A DNA stretch of 64,000 nt, taken from positions 558,001 to 622,000 of the forward strand of contig NZ_JADKYR010000003.1 of NCBI RefSeq assembly GCF_015354335.1, read 5' to 3'. The translations under genes and the position numbers were made by a program. Source of the DNA: Methylophilus sp. 13 (GTDB lineage Bacteria > Pseudomonadota > Gammaproteobacteria > Burkholderiales > Methylophilaceae). Under the pieces are notes generated by a model that worked only from the letters and a program-made list of their open reading frames with translations, was not told the origin of the DNA and did no database searches. Below are positions 27,091 to 36,074 of this stretch, piece after piece. Position 1 is the first letter of the stretch. Each line of letters starts with the position of its first letter.

Positions 27091-28371
27091 ATGACTCAAC
27101 CGCCTGTCCGCCTTACGCTTGCGACTGACCGCCGGGAACGGCTGGCACAAATCCGCACCTGCTTTCCGCAGGCCAGCGGACCAGATTTGGACGACCGCTG
27201 GCATGGCGGCCGCGTCACGGCATTGCAGCGAGTGGCGACCATTGATGCCGATGCGTATCACCAGACCCGGAATCATCTGGATGGCGCAGCCACCCGGCTT
27301 TCGCCTTACTTGCGCCACGGCTGTCTGTCCTTGCAAGAGACGGTGAACAGCGTCCGCCAAAGCGCTGGCAAGCGCGGTGTCAAACTGATTGCCGAGCTCA
27401 GCTATCGCGACTACTTCAGGCAGGTCTGGTACCGTTTTGGTGAGGCAATCAAACAACCCATGGAGTCACCTAAAGTGGCCCTGGGTACACAACCCTTGCC
27501 TGACTTTATTGCGCAGGGATTCACCGGGCTGGTATGCATGGATGAAATTGTGCGTCAGCTGCGGCAAGAGGGTTACGTACACAACCATGCCCGCATGTGG
27601 TTTGCAGCCTATGTATTGCACTGGTTAAAAGTAGACTGGCGCCAGGCGGCAGACTGGTTTGAACAAAACCTGCTGGATGGTGACCTAGCTTCCAATCACC
27701 TATCATGGCAATGGATAGGCGCCAGCTTTAGCCATAAACCTTATTTCTTCAACAAAGAGAATATCGTCAAATTCGGCGGCGGACACTGGTGCCAGCAATG
27801 TCCTGTGCGTTGCCCGTTCGATGCCAGCTACGAAACATTGCATCAACAATTGTTTGGCGCCCCTCCGCCGCAAACAGGTGATGAGGCTGCTGCCAGCCAC
27901 AGCGCGTATTTGCCTGTGGAAATAACAGCGCAGCATTTGCCCCTTCGTGACGACAGTGCTGTGGTTTGGCTTCATGACGAAATGTTATCGCCAGAGCATG
28001 CTCTACTAAAGAGTAAGGCCCCTCGCGTCTTTGTATTTGACCCTGCACTTTATGGGCAATGGCCCCTGAAACGCCTGCAATTCATGGCCGATTGCCTGAG
28101 CGAAATCCCAGAGACAGACATATGGCTTGGCAGCACAGCACAAGTACTGGCAAGCTATTCGCAGAGGCATATCATCAGCCAGAACACTCCGAACGCGCTG
28201 CTCAAAGCAGCGGCTGACGATGCACGACTTACTTGGCTACAAGAACCCAGCCTCTATGACACCCACTTCAGCGACCATGAGCTGATGCGGTTTAGCCGCT
28301 ACTGGAAAAAAGTTGAGCCGCTGGTGTTTACCAACGACGATGAACGATTTTCAAACGATCCAGCCACATAA
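27091..28371 (+). CDS. Photolyase/cryptochrome-like FAD protein with permuted domain order
   Basis: This 426-residue protein has the photolyase FAD-binding domain first: YHQTRNHLDGAATRLSPYLRHG (residues 56-77), ELSYRDYFRQVW, then HNHARMWFAAYVLHWLKVDWR and LLDGDLASNHLSWQWIG. These correspond to the conserved FAD and DNA-contact helices. Residues 289-390 then look like the alpha/beta antenna domain, which normally comes first (AVVWLHDEMLSPEHALL, PRVFVFDPALYG, DIWLGSTAQVL). A cysteine cluster WCQQCPVRC sits between them. The order is reversed compared with ordinary photolyases. The function (DNA repair, photoreceptor or redox) is open. Confidence 0.75.
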   Translation: MTQPPVRLTLATDRRERLAQIRTCFPQASGPDLDDRWHGGRVTALQRVATIDADAYHQTRNHLDGAATRLSPYLRHGCLSLQETVNSVRQSAGKRGVKLIAELSYRDYFRQVWYRFGEAIKQPMESPKVALGTQPLPDFIAQGFTGLVCMDEIVRQLRQEGYVHNHARMWFAAYVLHWLKVDWRQAADWFEQNLLDGDLASNHLSWQWIGASFSHKPYFFNKENIVKFGGGHWCQQCPVRCPFDASYETLHQQLFGAPPPQTGDEAAASHSAYLPVEITAQHLPLRDDSAVVWLHDEMLSPEHALLKSKAPRVFVFDPALYGQWPLKRLQFMADCLSEIPETDIWLGSTAQVLASYSQRHIISQNTPNALLKAAADDARLTWLQEPSLYDTHFSDHELMRFSRYWKKVEPLVFTNDDERFSNDPAT

Positions 28372-28400
28372 AAAAAGCCGCCTTGCAAAGGCGGCTTTTT
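28372..28400. terminator. Bidirectional terminator between the photolyase-like and PEP-CTERM genes
   Basis: There is a perfect 13-bp stem (28372-28384 with 28388-28400) with A runs on one side and T runs on the other, directly after the stop of the plus-strand gene. It can serve both converging transcripts. Confidence 0.92.
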
Positions 28401-28416
28401 ACTCACAGCAGCTCGA

Positions 28417-29928
28417 TTAGCGCTGACGACGACGTTGCAACCAACCCATCAGGAACAGGCCAGAAATCAGCATCGAAACATTGGCTGGCTCAGGCACGGC
28501 ACTGACGGACAATGCTTGGTTCACAAATTGACTGCCATTCAAGTCTGCATCGGTAAACTTGAACACAAAGAATTTGTTGGCCCCTGCAATGCCTGGCACA
28601 AAGTCATTATCATTGGCCACGTACAGGGTGTGATACAACACGCCACCTTCCATGATGTCCTCGCCAAATGTCATGCCTTCGAGCTTGGCAGGAATATTGG
28701 TATTGGTAATCCCGGCATTGATGAGCGCCGCTTTCAGGTCAAGGAACAAGCTTTTTTGCGCCGCATAACCCAGCAGGTTACTTTGGCCGCTGATCCCTGC
28801 GCCACTATTCAGAGAGCCAATATCCACCGCCTGGTCGCCCGCAACGCCATCGCCATTCACATCATTGAGGTCGATTTTGTAGATGCGTTTCACGTCGGCC
28901 TTGGACCCATCGCCCAACCCTTTACCATCACGCTCAAGCACAAGCAGGGTATGGTCGTTGACCGCCAGAATCTCGCTGCTGTTGTAGGTCTTGTTTTTAT
29001 CTGAGAGGAAGTTGTCATAGACATACTGCTTGGTAGCACCCGTTTTCGTATCAATCGTCACGATACGGTTGGTACGGCTACCATCGCCACCATCCTGAAT
29101 CAGCGGGCTTTGCTCAAAACCAACCAGTGTTTTGCCATCAGGCGTAATGGCCAGGCCTTCCATGCCTTTGTTGGCCACACGGCCGCTAGTATTGCCACTG
29201 ATTTCATTCGCACCCTGGCTGCTCAAATTTTGCGCAGTAAATGCTGAAGGCAAGTTGTAGACATTGGTTCTGGCGCCGGTCGCACGGTCAAACTGATAGA
29301 CATAAGGACCATATTCATCGCTGATATAAACGCTTTTGCCATCATTAGAAACGCGGATGGCCTCTGGGTCGAAACGGCCATTATTCGAGTTGCTGGAGTT
29401 GGTGCCTGCCAAAAAGTTATCTGAACGGCCATTGAAATAATATTTACCTGCATTTACAGTCGCGCCACTGCCCAATGTGTAGTTTTGGCCGCCCACGCTA
29501 CCTGTACCAGCGGCGCCCGTGCCGTAGTTAAGCGGCGTATTGCTGTATAACAGCGTGGTGCCAGTCAAAGTCGGGGTCAGGCTATAACTGTAACTCGAAC
29601 CATTGTAGGTTTGTTGCAAACTGAGGTTGAGCGTTTGAAAGCGCGAAATGTAAGAAGTGGTATTGTCTACCAGCGGGTTATACTCGCTAGCATTCGGGCC
29701 ACGGTCTGGCAACGCCAGGAAAGTACTACCACCCGCCCAAGCCAGGCCAGAGCCTATGCCGCCCAATACATTCTGATGATCCACACCGTTTTCCAGCATG
29801 CCAGTGAAACTGGACAAGTCCGTGGTCCCGGACAAACTGCCAATAGCGATCAATGAAGGGGTTGCATTTGCCAAGGCAGGCAATGCCAGTGAAATCGCCA
29901 CAGTCATGGCGGCTAATTTAAAAGTCAT
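28417..29928 (-). CDS. Esterase-like phytase-family protein with PEP-CTERM sorting signal
   Basis: This 503-residue secreted protein has an N-terminal signal peptide (LALPALANATP). The central domain is the esterase-like activity of phytase family, a beta-propeller-like fold, with pieces such as FLALPDRGPNASEY, RFDPEAIRVSNDGKSVYISDEYGPY, GMEGLAITPDGKTLVG and LEGMTFGEDI. The C-terminus is a PEP-CTERM signal (VPEPANVSMLISGLFLMGW, then RRRQR). It would be recognised by an exosortase that must be encoded elsewhere. A GGAG ribosome site precedes the ATG. It probably acts on phosphate esters or other esters outside the cell; the substrate is unknown. Confidence 0.9.
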   Translation of the reverse strand: MTFKLAAMTVAISLALPALANATPSLIAIGSLSGTTDLSSFTGMLENGVDHQNVLGGIGSGLAWAGGSTFLALPDRGPNASEYNPLVDNTTSYISRFQTLNLSLQQTYNGSSYSYSLTPTLTGTTLLYSNTPLNYGTGAAGTGSVGGQNYTLGSGATVNAGKYYFNGRSDNFLAGTNSSNSNNGRFDPEAIRVSNDGKSVYISDEYGPYVYQFDRATGARTNVYNLPSAFTAQNLSSQGANEISGNTSGRVANKGMEGLAITPDGKTLVGFEQSPLIQDGGDGSRTNRIVTIDTKTGATKQYVYDNFLSDKNKTYNSSEILAVNDHTLLVLERDGKGLGDGSKADVKRIYKIDLNDVNGDGVAGDQAVDIGSLNSGAGISGQSNLLGYAAQKSLFLDLKAALINAGITNTNIPAKLEGMTFGEDIMEGGVLYHTLYVANDNDFVPGIAGANKFFVFKFTDADLNGSQFVNQALSVSAVPEPANVSMLISGLFLMGWLQRRRQR

Positions 29929-30038
29929 GTCAAAACTCCATAATTAAAAAATTTTGACTAAATTAATCGCTGGCAGTGAATTTAATATGACAGGACTAGT
30001 GCTACGGGGACAGGTGCTCCAGAACAAGGGGGCGGCTG

Positions 30039-30047
30039 TGGTAAAAT
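30039..30047 (+). promoter_or_regulatory. Extended -10 box (TGGTAAAAT) directly before valS
   Basis: TGGTAAAAT is followed by seven bases and then the valS ATG at 30055. The upstream gene is divergent, so valS needs its own promoter, and this is the best candidate. The predicted start of transcription falls on or next to the ATG, and no Shine-Dalgarno sequence is present. Confidence 0.5.
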
Positions 30048-30054
30048 CCCGCGC

Positions 30055-33015
30055 ATGACTACACAAACCAATACATCCAGCTCTACCCGCGAACTCGCTA
30101 AATCCTTTGATCCGAAAACCATTGAAAGCCAGTGGTATGCTTTTTGGGAAGGCAAAGGCTATTACGCCGCCGGCATGAACCCGGAGGTCAAAGATAATTT
30201 CTGCATTTTGCTGCCGCCACCCAACGTGACCGGCACGCTGCACATGGGCCACGGTTTTAACCAGACCATCATGGATGCGCTGACCCGCTATCACCGTATG
30301 CGCGGGGATAACACCTTGTGGCAACCAGGCACCGACCACGCAGGCATTGCCACACAGATTGTGGTCGAGCGCCAGCTCGATGCGCAAGGCGTGAGCCGCC
30401 ACGACCTCGGCCGCGAAAAATTCCTCGAAAAAGTCTGGGAATGGAAAGAATACTCAGGCGGCACCATCACCAAACAAATGCGCCGCCTCGGCACTTCGCC
30501 TGACTGGAGCCGTGAACGTTTTACCATGGACGCCGGGCTCAACAAGGTGGTCACCGAGAGCTTTGTCCGTTTGTATAACGAAGGCCTGATTTACCGTGGC
30601 AAACGGCTGGTGAACTGGGACGTGAAATTGGGCACTGCCGTTTCTGACCTGGAAGTGGTTCAGGAAGAAGAAGACGGCTCGATGTGGCATATCAACTATC
30701 CACTGGCGGATGGTTCAGGTCACCTGACTGTCGCAACGACCCGACCAGAAACGATGCTGGGTGATGTGGCGGTGATGGTGCACCCTGAGGATGAGCGTTA
30801 TGCACATTTGATCGGTAAAAACGTGACTCTTCCGTTGTGCAACCGCGAAATTCCGATTATCGCGGATGATTACGTGGATAAGGAGTTTGGTACTGGCGTG
30901 GTCAAGGTCACGCCTGCACATGACTTTAATGACTATGCCGTTGGTCAGCGTCATGGATTAAAACCAATACAGGTAATTGACTTAACTGGACACATAATTA
31001 CTGCAGACATTCATACTGGTCACGAGTCCAAATTTGATTATGTCGCTCCTCAAAGCGATGGTGGAAAAATGCTTCCTCCTCAAGACTTTATAGCAACTGC
31101 TGCTGATCTAGGTATTCCAAAGAATTACTGGGGTCTTGAGCGTTTTGCTGCCCGCAAACAAGTGGTTACCGACCTTGAGGCTGGCGGCTTTCTGGTGAAA
31201 GTTGAAAAACACAAATTGAAAGTGCCGCGGGGCGATCGTACCAATGTGGTGATTGAACCCATGCTCACCGACCAGTGGTTTGTGGCGATGAGCAAGCCTG
31301 GAGAAGATGGCAAAAGCATCACTGAAAAGGCGCTCGAAGTGGTAGCGGATGGCCAGATCAAGTTCTATCCGGAAAACTGGGTCAACACCTATAACCAGTG
31401 GCTGAACAATATTCAAGACTGGTGTATCTCACGTCAGTTATGGTGGGGGCATCAGATTCCGGCCTGGTATGGCGCAAATGGCGAAGTGTTTGTCGCGCAT
31501 GATGAAGCTGAAGCCAAACAAATGGCAGCACAAGCGGGTTATACCGGCAACCTGAAACGTGATGAGGATGTATTAGATACCTGGTACTCCTCTGCCCTGT
31601 GGCCATTTTCCACCTTAGACTGGACCGGCGACGAAACACTGGACGCGCAGAATCAGGCCTTGCAGCAATACCTGCCCTCCTCAGTACTGGTCACTGGTTT
31701 TGACATTATCTTTTTCTGGGTGGCGCGTATGGTCATGATGACCAAACACCTGACCGGCAAAATTCCATTCAAGCATGTGTATGTGCACGGCCTGATCCGC
31801 GATGCCGAAGGCCAGAAAATGTCCAAGTCCAAGGGCAATGTGCTGGACCCAATTGATTTGATCGATGGCATAGACCTGGAATCGCTGCTGAAAAAACGCA
31901 CCACCGGCCTGATGAACCCGAAAGATGCGGAAAAAATCGAGAAACGCACGCGCAAAGAATTCCCAGAAGGCATTGCAGCGTATGGTACGGATGCTTTAAG
32001 GTTTACTTTTGCCAGCCTGGCTTCACCCGGCCGTGACATCAAGTTTGACCTGCAACGTTGTGAAGGTTACCGTAACTTCTGCAACAAGCTGTGGAACGCC
32101 ACCCGCTTTGTGCTGATGAATACAGAAGGCAAAGATAATGGCTTTGGCGCCGAGAGTTGTGACGCCGGTGGCCGCAAATTTAGCCAGGCCGACCGCTGGA
32201 TTGTGAGCTTGCTGCAACGCACCGAAGCCGAAGTGGAACGCGCTTTTAACGACTACCGCTTTGACCTCGCTGCCAAGGCGATCTACGAGTTTGTCTGGGA
32301 TCAGTATTGCGACTGGTATCTGGAAATTGCCAAAGTGCAGTTACAAGGCGGCACTGAAGCCGAACAGCGCGCAACCCGTCGTACCCTGTTAAGAGTGCTG
32401 GAAACCATCTTGCGGCTGGCACATCCGATTATTCCGTTTATCACCGAAGAGATCTGGCAGACGGTGGCACCGATGACCGAACTCAAGGACAAGTCGCGTG
32501 GCACTGAGAGCATTATGTTGCAGGTCTACCCGAAAGCAGATCTGGAAAAAATCGACGAACAGGCTGAAGCCTGGGTGGCGACACTGAAAACCGCTGTCGA
32601 AGCCTGCCGCAGCCTGCGTGGCGAAATGAGCATTTCACCTGCGGCCAAAGTGCCACTCATTGTCGCGGGCGATGCCGAGGCACTGACCGCCTATGCGCCT
32701 TACCTCAAGTCGCTGGCCAAGCTGGAAAGTGTAGATATCGTTGCCGATCTGCCAGAAGCCGATGCACCTGTGATGCTGGCGGGTGACTTCAAACTGATGC
32801 TCAAGGTGGAAATTGATGTTGCCGCCGAGAAAGAGCGTTTAGGCAAAGAGATCGCCAGACTGCAAGGCGAAATCACCAAAGCCAATGGCAAACTGGGCAA
32901 CGAAAGCTTTGTCGCCCGCGCCCCGGCAGCCGTGGTCGAGCAGGAAAAAGCCCGTCTGGCCGAGTTTAGTGCCAATCTGGAAAAACTGCAGGCGCAGCTG
33001 GCCAAACTCAGTTAA
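30055..33015 (+). CDS. valS: Valyl-tRNA synthetase
   Basis: This class I aminoacyl-tRNA synthetase has 986 residues. The HIGH-type motif is HMGH in [16 protein letters not shown] near residue 60, and KMSKS is in [10 protein letters not shown]. The editing domain (CP1) lies between them and holds the [10 protein letters not shown] motif. The C-terminal end is the coiled-coil arm ([21 protein letters not shown] and following). One stretch, 30961-31140, is AT-rich by hand count (about 41% GC over 180 bases against 55% at 30241-30300) and uses different codons from the rest. Confidence 0.97.
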   Translation: MTTQTNTSSSTRELAKSFDPKTIESQWYAFWEGKGYYAAGMNPEVKDNFCILLPPPNVTGTLHMGHGFNQTIMDALTRYHRMRGDNTLWQPGTDHAGIATQIVVERQLDAQGVSRHDLGREKFLEKVWEWKEYSGGTITKQMRRLGTSPDWSRERFTMDAGLNKVVTESFVRLYNEGLIYRGKRLVNWDVKLGTAVSDLEVVQEEEDGSMWHINYPLADGSGHLTVATTRPETMLGDVAVMVHPEDERYAHLIGKNVTLPLCNREIPIIADDYVDKEFGTGVVKVTPAHDFNDYAVGQRHGLKPIQVIDLTGHIITADIHTGHESKFDYVAPQSDGGKMLPPQDFIATAADLGIPKNYWGLERFAARKQVVTDLEAGGFLVKVEKHKLKVPRGDRTNVVIEPMLTDQWFVAMSKPGEDGKSITEKALEVVADGQIKFYPENWVNTYNQWLNNIQDWCISRQLWWGHQIPAWYGANGEVFVAHDEAEAKQMAAQAGYTGNLKRDEDVLDTWYSSALWPFSTLDWTGDETLDAQNQALQQYLPSSVLVTGFDIIFFWVARMVMMTKHLTGKIPFKHVYVHGLIRDAEGQKMSKSKGNVLDPIDLIDGIDLESLLKKRTTGLMNPKDAEKIEKRTRKEFPEGIAAYGTDALRFTFASLASPGRDIKFDLQRCEGYRNFCNKLWNATRFVLMNTEGKDNGFGAESCDAGGRKFSQADRWIVSLLQRTEAEVERAFNDYRFDLAAKAIYEFVWDQYCDWYLEIAKVQLQGGTEAEQRATRRTLLRVLETILRLAHPIIPFITEEIWQTVAPMTELKDKSRGTESIMLQVYPKADLEKIDEQAEAWVATLKTAVEACRSLRGEMSISPAAKVPLIVAGDAEALTAYAPYLKSLAKLESVDIVADLPEADAPVMLAGDFKLMLKVEIDVAAEKERLGKEIARLQGEITKANGKLGNESFVARAPAAVVEQEKARLAEFSANLEKLQAQLAKLS

Positions 33016-33139
33016 TTGGCTCGTCGACATACCGCCTGAGTGCGAACAGCTTTGGCGGGTTGGACGTATCTGGGTAGATTAAACAATGAGATAAACCAAT
33101 TGCTGTATTGGTGGTCTAGCTTGAAATGAACCCGTTAAT

Positions 33140-33155
33140 TGTGAGCACGATCACA
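33140..33155. promoter_or_regulatory. Perfect CRP-type palindrome TGTGA-N6-TCACA
   Basis: TGTGA GCACGA TCACA matches the consensus half-sites of CRP-family regulators without a mismatch. It lies 48 bases before the start of the BFD-like ferredoxin gene. With a -10-like CACAAT at 33175-33180, the centre would fall about 40 bases before the transcription start, the class II activator position. The regulator itself is not in the window. Confidence 0.6.
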
Positions 33156-33202
33156 CGATCTGTCTGCGCTTAGACACAATGGATTTGAGCACAAAAGGAA
33201 AT

Positions 33203-33412
33203 ATGGCTGACCTGCTTGAAAATGATCCCCGAGAGGTGCTGTGCAGTTGCAGCGGCACCACGCGTGGCCTGATTATCGAGTTGGTCAGGCAAGGCAAAGA
33301 TCTGGATGGCATCTCGCGCTATTCTGGCGCGCTGTCAGGCTGCGCTGGCTGCGAATGGGAGATTACGGAACTGGTGGCGTCGTTACAGTCTCAGCCCACA
33401 GATTCCGCCTGA
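33203..33412 (+). CDS. BFD-like [2Fe-2S] protein
   Basis: This 69-residue protein resembles bacterioferritin-associated ferredoxin. Cysteines in C-x-C (LCSCSGTTRG) and C-x2-C (SGCAGCEWEI) are spaced as in the BFD fold and would hold one [2Fe-2S] cluster. The start at 33203 has an AAGGA site five bases upstream; an earlier ATG at 33179 has none. In known systems BFD reduces the haem of bacterioferritin to release iron; no bacterioferritin gene is near, so the partner is unknown. It overlaps the convergent MoeB-like gene by 22 bases. Confidence 0.85.
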   Translation: MADLLENDPREVLCSCSGTTRGLIIELVRQGKDLDGISRYSGALSGCAGCEWEITELVASLQSQPTDSA

Positions 33413-34152
33413 CCACACACCGCGCAGGAAGGGTCTTTTTTGAGGCGTATGGTGCGCCATTCTGCACTGAGCGCATCCAGCAATAGCAACCTGCCTTTCA
33501 TGGTCTGGCCCATATTGAGCAACACCTTAATGGCTTCAGCAGCTTGCGCTGTGCCTATCATACCCACCAGCGGAGCAAATACACCGTTGTCTGCACAACG
33601 CAACGCCTGGTCATCGCCGACGTCTGGATACAGGCAGTGGTAGCAAGGGCTGTCAGCATGGCGGAAATCAAACACACTCAATTGCCCTTCAAAGCGGATG
33701 GCCGCCCCCGAGACCAGAGGCTTTTTACTCTCAAAACAAAGCTGGTTGAGCAAGTAGCGCGTAGCAAAGTTATCCGAGCAATCAATCACGACATCTGCTG
33801 CCAAGACCCGTCCGGCAAGCGCCTCGTCATTGAGCCGTGTCGTTTCGACATGGACGTTGACTTCAGGATTGAGGGCCGCAATCGTGGCCTGGGCCGACAA
33901 GGCCTTGTTTTGCCCAACTGCTGCCGTGGTATGGATAATTTGACGTTGCAGATTGGTGAGGTCTACCTGATCAAAATCACAAATGGTCAGCGTGCCTACC
34001 CCGGCTGCGGCCAGATACATCGCCACCGGGGCCCCCAAGCCGCCAGCCCCCACGATCAGGGCATGACTTTGCGTGAGCTTTTCTTGCCCTGCATATTCAA
34101 TTTGCGGCAACATGATGTGCCGACTGTAGCGTAACAACAAATCGTCTTGCAT
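33391..34152 (-). CDS. moeB: MoeB/ThiF-family sulfur-carrier adenylyltransferase
   Basis: This 253-residue E1-like enzyme adenylates the C-terminus of a small sulfur-carrier protein (MoaD or ThiS) for molybdopterin or thiamine synthesis. The nucleotide motif is GAGGLGAPVAMYLAAAGVG. NLQRQI supplies the conserved Arg, and DCSDNFATRYLLN follows. Zinc cysteines appear as CYHC and CAVC. MoeB and ThiF cannot be told apart from the sequence, and no molybdopterin or thiamine gene is near. It starts 15 bases after the pilus-like operon ends and may be read with it. Confidence 0.9.
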   Translation of the reverse strand: MQDDLLLRYSRHIMLPQIEYAGQEKLTQSHALIVGAGGLGAPVAMYLAAAGVGTLTICDFDQVDLTNLQRQIIHTTAAVGQNKALSAQATIAALNPEVNVHVETTRLNDEALAGRVLAADVVIDCSDNFATRYLLNQLCFESKKPLVSGAAIRFEGQLSVFDFRHADSPCYHCLYPDVGDDQALRCADNGVFAPLVGMIGTAQAAEAIKVLLNMGQTMKGRLLLLDALSAEWRTIRLKKDPSCAVCGQAESVG

Positions 34153-34167
34153 GTATTTTCCAATTAT

Positions 34168-34893
34168 TCATGGCAGGCGTTGCGCTTGTACCATTTGCTG
34201 AATCAACACCTTGGGCGACAGCATGATCAGCCGGTCATCAAACACGGCCGTACCCGTTTGTTGTTGTGCCTGATCAACAAAGGCCAGGTCGCCATCTGCA
34301 TTTTCACGCTCATCCGCGTGCTCGGGTGCGGGCATGGCATAGGCGCCGCCGCCAGACACGGATTGTATGCCACCCAGCCCGTTTTCGCCATGTGAAAGGA
34401 TAATCGCCACCGGTCGGCTAGGCCCGCTGGTGGCCGGGCCAGTCTCACTGCTGACTTGAATATTGCTGGCACCTTCGGCCGCAGCTACCGAGAACCACTG
34501 GCTGTGATGAGTAAACGTGCTGTCTGCGCGATAGCGAAAGAAACGACCCCAGGCATCGGTGGCGACTACCCCTAATTGCTGCGATGGCAACCAGCCCTCA
34601 TCACTGGCGCAGGTCTGGTTGGATAATACATTTTCCCACCCATCGGGCGGCTGGTCGGTATCAGGACACGGCAGGTAATGATAAATCAGGGCATGGCCAA
34701 GCAAGGCCTGTTGCGCCGTATTCAGCCGCTGTTCGGTTTGCTGATATTTCTGCAATCCGTATTGCACCTTGAGGGGCGTCATGAGCCAGCCCATCATCAG
34801 GCTTAAAATCACCAAAGCGATCGCCATTTCAAGCAGGCTGAAACCGCGCAGAGCAGATTGCGGTCGAGACAAATGCGCGCTGATATCCTTCAT
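34168..34893 (-). CDS. Type II/IV prepilin-like protein (GspH/MSHA type) with LPCPD motif
   Basis: This 241-residue pseudopilin has a prepilin peptidase site RG^FSLLEMAIALVIL, with the Glu at position +5 needed for assembly. The mature part is much longer than a normal pilin and includes LPCPDTDQPPDGW and a GRFFRYRADSTF segment. The same LPCPD...DG...LG...Y layout occurs in the 394-residue protein encoded just upstream, so the two share a globular domain type. The genes overlap by four bases. It is the last gene of the fibre operon. Confidence 0.82.
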   Translation of the reverse strand: MKDISAHLSRPQSALRGFSLLEMAIALVILSLMMGWLMTPLKVQYGLQKYQQTEQRLNTAQQALLGHALIYHYLPCPDTDQPPDGWENVLSNQTCASDEGWLPSQQLGVVATDAWGRFFRYRADSTFTHHSQWFSVAAAEGASNIQVSSETGPATSGPSRPVAIILSHGENGLGGIQSVSGGGAYAMPAPEHADERENADGDLAFVDQAQQQTGTAVFDDRLIMLSPKVLIQQMVQAQRLP

Positions 34894-36074
34894 CTGGCGA
34901 TTTGCTCCAACTGATCATTGCTGGGTGCATCCCATGCGGTGACGCCAGTCAGACCCAGCGCAGCGACTGTCGACATCTCGATAAAATTGGCATGCTCGCT
35001 TTTTTGCGTAGCCGTCTGTCGTAATTGCCCGGCTAACATCTCGCCGGACACAACCAAGAGCACTTGCGAGGACCGCGGCAGATAAAACACCTGCTCCCGC
35101 CAGCCATTTTGCTGAAACCAGTGATGCATGGCCTGACCATCCAGCGTGGCTTGATTTGCAAGTGGGCCGTGCAAGTCGCCATCGACCGGCAAGCGGCCCA
35201 GCGTAGTCGCTTGAGCAGACATACATTGCCCAGCTTGCAATGAGTGTGCACCTAAACAACTCGCATCTGAAATGGATGCTGGCACAGGTAAAGGCGCACA
35301 TGGCCTGGACGTGCAAGTAAATGCTCGCTTAAGCTCTGATAACACCTGCTTTTGCATGACTTGATGCATGCGGCTGGCCGAGATTGGCCAGACCACGTCA
35401 TTAAATTGTGTAGTCGGAGGCGACATGACAAAGCCGTGATCGCTGTACTCTGTCGGGTTGGCATTATCCAAGGTCCCCTCAATATCCAGATACTCCTTGG
35501 CACCATCGTCAGGCTGCAAGCGGCGTTGCTGCCAGCCATCCTGCCTCAACAGCGGCTGCATGGGAGCAATTACCACAGCCACAACGCCATTGCCCACACT
35601 TGCATCCCAAGTCGGCCCATTGTTGGCCATCACGCTCCAGCTGCCCTGCGTGTCCAGATTCAAAGGACGCAGGCGCGGATTATTTTTATAGCGCTCTGAC
35701 ACTGCGTACCACAAGCGCTCGCCACTGCCATCGCGCAGGTCGCCTAAGCCCAGTGTTTTCCAGGGTAACCTGCCCAAGCGGGCGGAGTTACTGCATGAGG
35801 TTTCGGCAATGCCGTCGTTATTGCGGTCTGGGCAAGGCAAATCGCCCGGGCGTGGGCAATTCAACTCACAAGGCGTGGTGCCCAAGGGTTGCTGCGCATA
35901 GGCAAGCAAGGCCTGCTCGGCCTTGGCCAAAGCCGTCATGGTTTTGTGCAACGACGCCTGACTGGAAAACTCACGGCCCACCAAGGGATAAACCAGCATG
36001 CCCGCCATGCCGGACAACAGCAGCAAAAGCGCCCAGATCGCAATTCCTCTTTGAAAATGTGAACAACCAATCAT
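34890..36074 (-). CDS. Pseudopilin-like tip protein (GspK/PilX-like) with LPCPD motif
   Basis: This 394-residue protein begins with a short leader and a hydrophobic helix RG^IAIWALLLLLSGMAG. There is no Glu at position +5, as in GspK and PilX minor pseudopilins that sit at the tip. The soluble part contains GDLPCPDRNNDGIAE with nearby cysteines and GERLWYAVSERY, repeating the layout of the downstream pseudopilin. Ser/Thr- and Gly-rich stretches and several cysteines suggest a secreted, disulfide-bonded domain. It overlaps both neighbours by four bases, so all are translated together. No database family could be fixed. Confidence 0.68.
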   Translation of the reverse strand: MIGCSHFQRGIAIWALLLLLSGMAGMLVYPLVGREFSSQASLHKTMTALAKAEQALLAYAQQPLGTTPCELNCPRPGDLPCPDRNNDGIAETSCSNSARLGRLPWKTLGLGDLRDGSGERLWYAVSERYKNNPRLRPLNLDTQGSWSVMANNGPTWDASVGNGVVAVVIAPMQPLLRQDGWQQRRLQPDDGAKEYLDIEGTLDNANPTEYSDHGFVMSPPTTQFNDVVWPISASRMHQVMQKQVLSELKRAFTCTSRPCAPLPVPASISDASCLGAHSLQAGQCMSAQATTLGRLPVDGDLHGPLANQATLDGQAMHHWFQQNGWREQVFYLPRSSQVLLVVSGEMLAGQLRQTATQKSEHANFIEMSTVAALGLTGVTAWDAPSNDQLEQIAR

